From Corallococcus sp. AS-1-6 (lineage in GTDB: Bacteria > Myxococcota > Myxococcia > Myxococcales > Myxococcaceae), in contig NZ_JAIQDE010000001.1 of assembly GCF_020037015.1 (NCBI RefSeq), positions 496,001 to 560,000 on the forward strand: DNA of 64,000 nucleotides. Reading direction: 5' to 3'. Positions 26,360 to 33,104 of the stretch are shown here, one piece after another. The stretch's first letter is position 1. Every line of letters starts with the position of its first letter. The notes under the pieces were generated by a model. The model was not told the DNA's origin. It did not search any database and saw nothing but the letters and a program-made list of their open reading frames with translations. Both the position numbers and the translations under genes were made by a program.

Positions 26360-27847
26360 ATGACCGACGCTCGTTCGCTTACTCCCAAGCTCCCCGTGCT
26401 CAAGCTGCTCATCGACGGGCAGCAGGTGGACCCCGTTGAAGGCGGCACCTTCGCGGTGGTGAACCCCGCCACCGGCCAGAAGATCGCGGACGTGCCCGCG
26501 GGCACCGCCGCGGACGTGGACCGCGCGGTGAAGGCCGCGCGCCGCGCCTTCGAATCCGGGCCGTGGGGGAAGATGACCGGCCGTGAGCGCGGCAAGCTCA
26601 TCCGCAAGCTGGCGGACCTGCTCTACGAGCGCCGCGAGGAGTTCGCGCTCGTCGAGTCGCTGAACAACGGCAAGACCTTCAAGGACGCCATCCGGGGTGA
26701 CGTGGCGCCGGCCGCCGCGACGCTCGCGAACTTCGCGGACATGGCCAGCACCATCACGGGCGAGGTGCTGCCCGTGGACGGCCCCTTCCACACCTACGCG
26801 CTCAAGGAGCCGGTGGGCGTGGTGGGCGCCATCGTGCCGTGGAACTACCCCACGTGCATGCTGGGCTGGAAGCTGGGCCCCGCGCTGGCCGCCGGCTGCA
26901 CGGTGGTGGTGAAGCCCTCCGAGTACACGCCGCTCACCGCGCTGAAGCTGGGCGCGCTGGCGCTGGAGGCGGGCTTCCCGCCCGGCGTCATCAACGTCAT
27001 CACCGGCCTGGGCGACCCCGCGGGCGAGGCCATCGCGCGGCACCCGGACGTGGACAAGATCTCGTTCACCGGCTCCGGCCGCACCGCGCGCCGGCTGCTC
27101 CAGGCGTCCGCCGCGAGCAACCTGAAGAAGCTGACGCTGGAGCTGGGCGGCAAGAGCCCGCAGATCATCTTCCCGGACGCGGACTTCGACCGCGCGGTGG
27201 ACGCGTGCTTCTGGGGCATCTTCGGCAACAAGGGTGAGACCTGCAACGCGGGCAGCCGCGTGCTGGTGCATGAGAAGGCCTACGACGCCTTCGTCGCGAA
27301 GCTGGTGGAGAAGGCGCGCACGATGAAGGTAGGCGACCCGCTGGACGCGACCACGGAGATGGGCGCGCTGGTGAGCCAGAAGCAGATGGACGTGGTGCTG
27401 GGCTACATCGAGAGCGGCAAGCAGCAGGGCGCCAAGCTGCTCGCGGGCGGTGGCCGCGACACGGAGGGTTTCAAGGCGAAGGGCTGCTTCGTGAAGCCCA
27501 CCATCTTCGGCGACGTGAAGCCGGACATGAAGATCGCCCAGGAGGAGATCTTCGGCCCGGTGCTCAGTTGCCTGCGCTTCCGCGACGACGCGGAGGCCAT
27601 CGCGATGGCGAACAGCACGCAGTACGGCCTGGCCGCGTCCATCTGGACGGGGGACGTCGCGAAGGCGCACGCGCTGGCGAAGCAGGTGAAGAGCGGCGTG
27701 GTGTGGATCAACTGCTTCAACGAGTTCGACGACGCTGCTCCCTTCGGTGGCTACAAGGAATCCGGCTGGGGCAAGGACCTGGGCCACCACGCGCTGGACG
27801 GCTACCTCCAGACGAAAGCCGTGTGGACGAAGCTGCCGTCACCCTGA
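26360..27847 (+). CDS. NAD(P)-dependent aldehyde dehydrogenase
   Basis: 495 residues, the normal ALDH length. Oxidises an aldehyde to the acid. Motifs: PWNYPTCMLGWKLGPALAAG, cofactor-binding FTGSGRTARRLLQ, catalytic Glu in LELGGKSPQIIF, catalytic Cys in GNKGETCNAGSRVLVH, and C-terminal PFGGYKESGWGKDLG. Closest in style to betaine-aldehyde/gamma-glutamyl-aminobutyraldehyde dehydrogenases (PuuC-like), by position next to a PuuA-like ligase. ATG 26360 begins MTDARSLTPKLPV; no strong ribosome site. First gene of a three-gene run with the ligase and an iron alcohol dehydrogenase. Confidence 0.93.
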   Translation: MTDARSLTPKLPVLKLLIDGQQVDPVEGGTFAVVNPATGQKIADVPAGTAADVDRAVKAARRAFESGPWGKMTGRERGKLIRKLADLLYERREEFALVESLNNGKTFKDAIRGDVAPAAATLANFADMASTITGEVLPVDGPFHTYALKEPVGVVGAIVPWNYPTCMLGWKLGPALAAGCTVVVKPSEYTPLTALKLGALALEAGFPPGVINVITGLGDPAGEAIARHPDVDKISFTGSGRTARRLLQASAASNLKKLTLELGGKSPQIIFPDADFDRAVDACFWGIFGNKGETCNAGSRVLVHEKAYDAFVAKLVEKARTMKVGDPLDATTEMGALVSQKQMDVVLGYIESGKQQGAKLLAGGGRDTEGFKAKGCFVKPTIFGDVKPDMKIAQEEIFGPVLSCLRFRDDAEAIAMANSTQYGLAASIWTGDVAKAHALAKQVKSGVVWINCFNEFDDAAPFGGYKESGWGKDLGHHALDGYLQTKAVWTKLPSP

Positions 27848-27913
27848 CGCGCGCGTGCACTCCCCTCCATTCCACCGCTTCACCGCCGCATGACGAAGAA
27901 AAGGAAGGTCCGC

Positions 27914-29377
27914 ATGGCGTCGCGTCCCAAGGCCAAGGTGCTCACCCATCCGGCGATGGCCCGCCGGGCCCGCGCGAAGGAGCGGAGCGAGGGAGGGCCG
28001 CGAGCGGTGTCCGGACAGCAGGGGGACATGGACGCCCTGCGCCGGTGGATGGACGAGAAGGGCGTCCGCAAGGTGAAGCTGGGCGCCATCGACGTGGATG
28101 GCGTCTTCCGCGGCAAGTACGTCTCGCTGGAGAAGTTCTACAGCGCCGCGAAGGGCCACATGGGCTTCTGCGACGTCGTCTTCGGCTGGGACCTGGGCGA
28201 CGAGCTGCTGGACAACACGAAGGTGACGGGCTGGCACACGGGCTACCCGGACACGCCCGCGAAGGTGGACCTGTCCACCGCGCGCATCATCCCGTGGGAG
28301 CCGGACACCGCGGCGTTCCTGCTGGACTTCGTGAACCCGGACGGCACGCCCTTCGAGGCGAGCCCGCGCCAGCTCCTCCAGAAGATGGGCCAGCGCGCGC
28401 GCAAGCTGGGCTTCCTGCCCAAGTTCGGCGCGGAGTACGAGTTCTTCCTCTTCAAGGAGGGCCCGCAGAGCCTGCATGAGAAGGGCTTCAAGGACCTCAC
28501 GCCGCTGACGCCGGGCATGTTCGGCTACTCGTGGCTGCGCACGTCCATGAACGCGCCGCTGGTGCACGCGCTCATCGACGGGTGCAACGCGTACGGGCTC
28601 AACATCGAGGGCTTCCACACGGAGACGGGCCCCGGCGTCTTCGAGGCCGCCATCCGCTACGACACGCTGGAGCTGGCGGCGGACCGCGCGGCGCTCTTCA
28701 AGACGGTGGTGAAGGAGATCTGCGCGAGGCACGGCGTGTCCGCGTGCTTCATGGCGAAGGTGGACCCGAAGCTGCCGGGCTGCTCCGGCCACGTGCACCA
28801 GTCGCTGTGGAACCTGAAGGACGAGGAGAACCTCTTCCACGACCCGTCGCAGAAGCACGGGATGAGCAAGCTGATGCGGCACTACATCGGCGGGCAGGTG
28901 GCGCTGATGCCGGAGCTGACGGCGCTCTACTGGCCCACCATCAACAGCTACAAGCGCAGCGTGGAGAACACCTGGGCGCCCACCACCGCGACGTGGGGCC
29001 TGGAGAACCGCACCTGCGCCATCCGCGTCATCGGTGACAGCGGCAAGTCCATGCGCATCGAGTACCGCCAACTGGGCGCGGACATGAACGCGTACATCGG
29101 CATGGCGGTGAGCCTGGCCGCGGGCCTGTGGGGCATCGAGAACGAAATCGAGCCGCCCGCGCCCGTGCTGTCCAACGCCTACGAGGCGAAGAACACCAAG
29201 CCGCTGCCCCGCAACCTGAAGGACGCGGTGGCCCTGCTCAAGAACAGCGAGCGCGCCCGCGAAATCCTGGGCGACGGCTTCGTGGACCATTTCGTGCGCA
29301 CCCGCGAGTGGGAGGTGCGCCAGTACGAGCGGGCGGTCACCTCCTGGGAGCTGGAGCGCTACCTGGAGCTCATCTGA
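27914..29377 (+). CDS. Glutamine synthetase-like gamma-glutamyl-amine ligase
   Basis: 487 residues from ATG 27914 (AAGGAAGG, spacing five); an ATG 24 bases upstream has no ribosome site. Glutamine-synthetase fold: DVDGVFRGKYVSLEKFY, metal-site GAEYEFFLFKEG, ATP-site ACFMAKVDPKLPGCSGHVHQ (the SGHVHQSLW form of PuuA/GS-III-like enzymes rather than NGAGxH of GlnA), and RIEYRQLGADMNAYI. GlnA-type adenylylation loop is not seen. I infer ATP-dependent ligation of glutamate to an amine (putrescine, ethanolamine or a similar amine), the first step of a gamma-glutamylation pathway. Preceded by the aldehyde dehydrogenase and followed by an alcohol dehydrogenase. True substrate unknown. Confidence 0.88.
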   Translation: MASRPKAKVLTHPAMARRARAKERSEGGPRAVSGQQGDMDALRRWMDEKGVRKVKLGAIDVDGVFRGKYVSLEKFYSAAKGHMGFCDVVFGWDLGDELLDNTKVTGWHTGYPDTPAKVDLSTARIIPWEPDTAAFLLDFVNPDGTPFEASPRQLLQKMGQRARKLGFLPKFGAEYEFFLFKEGPQSLHEKGFKDLTPLTPGMFGYSWLRTSMNAPLVHALIDGCNAYGLNIEGFHTETGPGVFEAAIRYDTLELAADRAALFKTVVKEICARHGVSACFMAKVDPKLPGCSGHVHQSLWNLKDEENLFHDPSQKHGMSKLMRHYIGGQVALMPELTALYWPTINSYKRSVENTWAPTTATWGLENRTCAIRVIGDSGKSMRIEYRQLGADMNAYIGMAVSLAAGLWGIENEIEPPAPVLSNAYEAKNTKPLPRNLKDAVALLKNSERAREILGDGFVDHFVRTREWEVRQYERAVTSWELERYLELI

Positions 29378-29396
29378 TTTCGAAGGAGGACCGTTC

Positions 29397-30581
29397 ATGA
29401 AGCCTTTCGACATTCCCTCGGAGCCGCGCGTCACGGAGATGGCGTGGCCCACGCGCATCGTGTTCGGCGCGGGCGCGCTCCAGAAGCTGCCCGCGCACGC
29501 GGCGCGGTTGAACATGAAGCGCCCGCTGCTGGTGACGGACGCGGGCGTGGTGAAGGCGGGGCTCGCCGCGCGCGTGACGGACGTGCTCAAGGGCGCGGGG
29601 CTGGACTGCGCGGTGTTCGACCGCGTGGAGCCCAACCCCACGGAGAAGGACGTGTTCGCGGGACTGGAGGCGTACCGCGCGCACAAGGCGGACGGCATCG
29701 TCGCCCTGGGCGGTGGCAGCGCGCTGGACGCGGGCAAGCTGGTGCAGTTGCTCACCACGCACGAGCCGCCGCTCAGCCGCTACGACGACGCGAAGGGCGG
29801 CGACCAGTACGTGCGCGACGACCTGCCGCCGCTCATCGCCATCCCGACGACGGCGGGCACGGGCTCCGAAGTGGGGCGCTCGGGCGTGGTGACGCTGGCG
29901 GACACGGGCCGCAAGACGGTCATCTTCAGCCCGCACCTGCTGCCGAAGGCGGCGGTCATCGACCCGGAGCTGACGCTGGGCCTGCCCCCGTCCGTCACGG
30001 CCGCCACGGGCATGGACGCGCTCACCCACTGCATCGAGGCGTATGTCGCCAATGGCTTCCACCCGCTCGCGGACGCGGTGGCCATCGACGGGGTGATGCG
30101 CGTGGGGCGCTCGCTGGTGACGGCGGTGAAGGAGGGCCGCGACCTGGCGGCGCGCACGGACATGATGGTGGCCGCGATGGAGGGCGCCATGGCCTTCCAG
30201 AAGGGCCTGGGCGCGAGCCACGCGCTGGCGCACGCGCTCACGCCCATTTCCCACGTGCCGCACGGTCTGGCGAACGCCATCGTCCTGCCCGCGGTGATGG
30301 AGTTCAACCGCGCGTCCTGCACGGCGCGGCTGGCGCGCATCGCCACGGCGCTGGGGGACACGACGAACGCGCGCGAGGAGGTGCTCGCGGCGAACGCCAT
30401 CGACCGCGTGCGCAAGCTGGCGGCGGCCGTGGGGATCCCCACGCGGCTGCGCGACGCGGGCGTGCAGGAGAAGGACCTGGGGCACATCGCGCAGAAGGCG
30501 TTCCAGGACGCGTCCCACCAGGGCAATCCGCGCGCCGTGACGGAGGCGGACCTGCTGGCCATGGCCCGCGAGGCGTACTGA
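29397..30581 (+). CDS. Iron-containing alcohol dehydrogenase
   Basis: 394 residues; strong AAGGAGGA (29383-29390) six bases before ATG 29397. Iron-type ADH family: GAGALQKLPAHAARL start, NAD-binding GGGSALDAGKL, IPTTAGTGSEVGRSGV, and metal ligands in TGMDALTHCIEAYVANGFHP and ASHALAHALTPISHVPHGLA (Asp, then three His). Interconverts a primary alcohol and an aldehyde. In this run with ALDH and a gamma-glutamyl ligase it would feed alcohol-derived aldehyde to ALDH; an amino alcohol substrate would fit. No obvious T-rich terminator follows; a hairpin at 30621-30655 may serve. Confidence 0.93.
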   Translation: MKPFDIPSEPRVTEMAWPTRIVFGAGALQKLPAHAARLNMKRPLLVTDAGVVKAGLAARVTDVLKGAGLDCAVFDRVEPNPTEKDVFAGLEAYRAHKADGIVALGGGSALDAGKLVQLLTTHEPPLSRYDDAKGGDQYVRDDLPPLIAIPTTAGTGSEVGRSGVVTLADTGRKTVIFSPHLLPKAAVIDPELTLGLPPSVTAATGMDALTHCIEAYVANGFHPLADAVAIDGVMRVGRSLVTAVKEGRDLAARTDMMVAAMEGAMAFQKGLGASHALAHALTPISHVPHGLANAIVLPAVMEFNRASCTARLARIATALGDTTNAREEVLAANAIDRVRKLAAAVGIPTRLRDAGVQEKDLGHIAQKAFQDASHQGNPRAVTEADLLAMAREAY

Positions 30582-30620
30582 AAAGCGGCTTCACTCCGGC
30601 TTGATTTCAGAGTGTTTCAG

Positions 30621-30655
30621 CGGGGCCTTTTCCGAGGGAAACGGGAGGGGCCCCG
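30621..30655 (+). terminator. Hairpin in the unit-1 leader, possible terminator of the alcohol dehydrogenase run
   Basis: CGGGGCC (30621-30627) pairs with GGCCCCG (30649-30655); inside it TTTTCC faces GGGAAA. It lies 40 bases after the alcohol dehydrogenase stop and before the Arg/Glu-repeat gene. The corresponding spot in unit 2 has a different small hairpin (CCATC-TTCC-GATGG), so it is not conserved between copies. Confidence 0.35.
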
Positions 30656-30740
30656 TGCCTTTGGAGCGGTTGAATCGGGCAGGGACTCCTCCGTCAGAAG
30701 GTTCAGAACGCAGCAACAACGCGGCTCACGGAGGCAGGTC

Positions 30741-31181
30741 ATGAAGACGATGCTCAAGAAGATGGTGGTGGCTGTGGCGCTCGTCGCGAGCTCCCCGGTG
30801 ATGGCGGCGGACTTCCACGGCGCCTCTCCCTTCGTGAGCCGCCAGGACCAGGCCCGCATGGAGCGCGAGCGGCAGGAGCGGGAGCGCCTGGCGCGGCTGG
30901 AGCGGGAACGGCAGGAGCAGGCGCGGATGGAGCGCGAGCGTCAGGCCCGGCTGGAGCGCGAACGGCAGGAGCGCGAGCGTCAGGCCCGCATCGAGCGGGA
31001 GCGGCGGGAGCGCGAGCGTCAGGCCCGCATCGAGCGCGAGCGGCGGGAGCGGGAGCGCCTGGCCCGGATCGAGCGGGAGCGCAGGGAGCGGGAGCGCCTG
31101 GCGCGGCTGGAGCGCGAGCGGCAGGAGCGGGAGCGGCTGGCGCGGCGCGACTCGCACTACCGGGGCGGCTGGGTGAACTAG
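30741..31181 (+). CDS. Exported Arg/Glu-repeat helical protein, copy 1
   Basis: 146 residues. A signal peptide (MKTMLKKMVVAVALVASS, cut probably after VMAA) is followed by SPFVSRQDQ and then ~105 residues made almost only of Arg, Glu, Gln, Leu and Ala in repeated 5-6 residue words (RLERERQERE, QARIERERRE). This predicts a very long, charge-balanced single alpha-helix or coiled coil. The end HYRGGWVN is shared with copy 2. GGAGG at six bases before ATG 30741. Function unknown; the position in the envelope is inferred from the signal peptide. Copy 2 is at 31982 and is 38 residues shorter through loss or gain of repeats. Confidence 0.75.
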   Translation: MKTMLKKMVVAVALVASSPVMAADFHGASPFVSRQDQARMERERQERERLARLERERQEQARMERERQARLERERQERERQARIERERRERERQARIERERRERERLARIERERRERERLARLERERQERERLARRDSHYRGGWVN

Positions 31182-31213
31182 GCGACCATGGTGGCACCGC
31201 TTGAAGCAGCACG

Positions 31214-31247
31214 GAGGCCCGGGGGCGGAGATCCACCCTCGGGCCTC
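31214..31247. terminator. Bidirectional intrinsic terminator, unit 1
   Basis: Twelve-pair stem (31214-31225 against 31236-31247, GAGGCCCGGGGG with one G-T pair) and ten-base loop, between convergent genes whose stops are at 31181 and 31262. Conserved in unit 2. Confidence 0.8.
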
Positions 31248-31261
31248 TTCGCGTCTGGAGC

Positions 31262-31786
31262 TCAGCGGGGGCCGGACTCCACGGTCCGCGTGCGGGCGCC
31301 GGCGTCGGGGTCGGTGCTTCCCGCGTCCGCGACGGCGGCGGTCTCCGGCGTGAACTCCAGCGTCTCCACGAAGATGTGCCCCGGCAGCCGCAGGTCCATG
31401 GCGGTGATGCGCTCGCGGTCGCGCAACTCGTAGAGCTGCCGAGCCACCCAGTTCGCCTGCACGGGTTCGTCGGTGAAGAAGACGTAGACGCGCACCTTCC
31501 CCTCCTGCACCGGCACGCGGAAGCGCGTGTTGGCGACGGGCTGGTTCGCGTCGCAGCGGATGGAGCGGTTCTCGCGGGTGAGCGTGAGCTGCCGGATGAC
31601 GCCCTTCTCGGACATGGTGAAGAGCAGGCAGTAGGGGAGCTGTCCCTCGAAAGGGATGATCTCCATCGTCGCGGGGCCCGTGCGCTTCACCAGCGCACGC
31701 GTCACCTTCACGGGCTTCGCGTCGTCGCAGCTCACGGAGCCCGCGCCCAACGCCATCACCGTCAACAAGCCCGTCCAGCGCGTCAC
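31262..31786 (-). CDS. Lipoprotein of the duplicated unit, copy 1
   Basis: 174 residues, GTG start. Signal MTRWTGLLTVMALGAGSVSC gives a lipobox Cys20 followed by DDAKP (Asp at +2). The mature part is a compact beta-rich domain: TMEIIPFEGQLPYCLLFTMS, IRQLTLTRENRSIRC, VPVQEGKVRVYVFFTDE and a final DLRLPGHIFVETLEFTPE, then a Pro/Ala/Asp-rich tail. Three Cys in the mature chain beside the lipid Cys. No known family recognised. About 80 percent like copy 2 (32389-32955) by eye. Unlike copy 2 it starts with GTG and its upstream region reads GGGAAGAA where copy 2 has GGGAGGAA, so it is probably translated less. Confidence 0.75.
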   Translation of the reverse strand: MTRWTGLLTVMALGAGSVSCDDAKPVKVTRALVKRTGPATMEIIPFEGQLPYCLLFTMSEKGVIRQLTLTRENRSIRCDANQPVANTRFRVPVQEGKVRVYVFFTDEPVQANWVARQLYELRDRERITAMDLRLPGHIFVETLEFTPETAAVADAGSTDPDAGARTRTVESGPR

Positions 31787-31981
31787 GTGTTCTTCCCAGG
31801 AAAGGTGGAATGCAGCGGCCGCGAGCCTACCCCTCCTGTCCGCCTACGGAGCGGCTTCACTCGGACTTGATTTCGGAGTGTTTCAGCAGGGCCATCTTCC
31901 GATGGCGAGGTTGAATCGAGCAGGCGCTCCTCCGTCCGTAGGGTCAGAACGCAGCGACAACGCGGCTCACGGAGGCAGGTC

Positions 31982-32308
31982 ATGAAGGCGATGCTCAAGA
32001 AGATGGTGGTGGCTGTGGCGCTCGTCGCGAGCTCCCCGGTGATGGCGGCGGACATCCACGCCGCCAGCCCCCTCGTGAGCCGTCAGGACCAGGCCCGCAT
32101 GGAGCGCGAGCGGCTGGAGCGCGAGCGGCAGGCCCGGCTGGAGCGCGAGCGGCAGGAACGCGAGCGGCAGGCGCGGGAGCGGCAGGCGCGCCTGGAGCGG
32201 GAACGGCAGGAGCGGGAGCGTCAGGCCCGGCTGGAGCGGGAACGGCAGGAGCGCGAGCGCCTGGCCCGGCTGGAGCGCAGCCGCTACGGCGGTGGCTGGC
32301 TGAACTAG
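31982..32308 (+). CDS. Exported Arg/Glu-repeat helical protein, copy 2
   Basis: 108 residues. Signal peptide nearly identical to copy 1 (MKAMLKKMVVAVALVASS), then DIHAASPLVSRQDQ and a ~70-residue Arg/Glu/Gln/Leu helix (LERERQARLERERQ) ending in RYGGGWLN. GGAGG at six bases before the ATG is conserved. The charged helix is shorter than in copy 1, and here contains an irregular step (RQARERQARLE), consistent with repeat-length change by slippage. Function unknown; possibly a periplasmic spacer or a cell wall-interacting protein, only from composition. Confidence 0.75.
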   Translation: MKAMLKKMVVAVALVASSPVMAADIHAASPLVSRQDQARMERERLERERQARLERERQERERQARERQARLERERQERERQARLERERQERERLARLERSRYGGGWLN

Positions 32309-32340
32309 GCGGCCACGGTGGCACGGCTTGAAGCAGCACG

Positions 32341-32374
32341 GAGGCCCGGGGGCGGACATCCACCCTCGGGCCTC
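32341..32374. terminator. Bidirectional intrinsic terminator, unit 2
   Basis: Same twelve-pair stem as in unit 1 (32341-32352 against 32363-32374), loop differing by one base, between convergent stops at 32308 and 32389. Confidence 0.8.
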
Positions 32375-32388
32375 TTCGCGTCTGGCGC

Positions 32389-32955
32389 TCAGTTGGCCAG
32401 CGGCTCCATGGTCAGCGCGCGGGTGCCCGCGTCCTGGGCCGTGCCTCCGTCGGAGGTCACCACGCCGCCCGCGCCCACGATGCCGCCCGTCTGCTCCGGC
32501 TCGCCCGTCTCCGGCGTGAACTCCAGCGTCTCCACGAAGACGCGCCCCGGCAGCCGCAGGTCCATGGCCGTGACGCGCTCGCGGTCGCGCAGGTCGTAGA
32601 GCTGCTGCGCCACGGAGCCCGCCGGCACGCGCTCGTCGGAGAAGAAGATGTAGATGCGCACCTTCCCCTCCTGCACCGGCACGCGGAAGCTGGTGTTGGC
32701 GACCGGCCGGCCCGGGTCGCAGCGGATGGAGCGGTTCTCGCGCGTGAGCGTGAGCTGCCGGATGACGCCCTTCTCGGACATCGTGAAGAGCATGCAGTAG
32801 GGGAGCTGCCCCTCCACGGGGATGATCTCCATCGTGGCGGGGCCCGTGCGCTTCACCTGCGCGCGCGTCACCCTCGCGGGCGGCTTCGCGTCGTCACAGC
32901 CGACGAAGCCCACGCCCAGCGCCATCACCGTCAACAAGCCCGTCCAGCGCGTCAT
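32389..32955 (-). CDS. Lipoprotein of the duplicated unit, copy 2
   Basis: 188 residues, ATG start with GGAGGA about five bases upstream. Lipobox GFVGC (Cys20) and DDAKP follow the same signal sequence as copy 1. The core domain is conserved (TMEIIPVEGQLPYCMLFTMS, VPVQEGKVRIYIFFSDE, DLRLPGRVFVETLEFTPE), and the tail is longer and Gly/Ala/Thr-rich (GGIVGAGGVVTSDGGTAQDA). Function unknown. Conservation of core and lipobox in both copies indicates that both remain coding and probably useful. Confidence 0.78.
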   Translation of the reverse strand: MTRWTGLLTVMALGVGFVGCDDAKPPARVTRAQVKRTGPATMEIIPVEGQLPYCMLFTMSEKGVIRQLTLTRENRSIRCDPGRPVANTSFRVPVQEGKVRIYIFFSDERVPAGSVAQQLYDLRDRERVTAMDLRLPGRVFVETLEFTPETGEPEQTGGIVGAGGVVTSDGGTAQDAGTRALTMEPLAN

Positions 32956-33104
32956 GTGTTCCTCCCCGGGAAGGTGGAATGGCCGACAGCCACGAGCCTA
33001 CCCCGGCGCCACGCCTTTCCGTCCTGTCCGCTTTTCGTGGACGCCCGGGAGGCCGCCGAGTGCACGGTCGTGCACATGGCCCCCTGCGTCATGCTGGCCC
33101 GCTG

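Larger units (their letters stand above)
30584..31849. repeat. Tandem segmental duplication, unit 1
   Basis: First copy of a directly repeated ~1.27-kb segment; the second starts at 31850. It includes a common leader (GCGGCTTCACTC, then TTGATTTC, GAGTGTTTCAGC), the Arg/Glu-repeat protein gene, a bidirectional terminator, and a convergent lipoprotein gene with its upstream region. No transposase or terminal inverted repeats are seen, so this looks like a plain recombinational duplication that has since diverged. Confidence 0.85.
31850..33035. repeat. Tandem segmental duplication, unit 2
   Basis: Second copy of the duplicated segment, slightly shorter (fewer Arg/Glu repeats). Gene order, terminator hairpin and leader match unit 1. 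Similarity fades at about 33035 in the upstream region of the lipoprotein gene (shared CCTGTCCGC). Confidence 0.85.

Noticed and set aside
30840-31160. GAGCG-rich repeated DNA as possible CRISPR or satellite
   Set aside because: Imperfect, in frame, and coding for the Arg/Glu helix; no unique spacers.
30584-33035. Duplicated block as an insertion sequence or composite element
   Set aside because: No transposase, no terminal inverted repeats, no target-site duplication seen.
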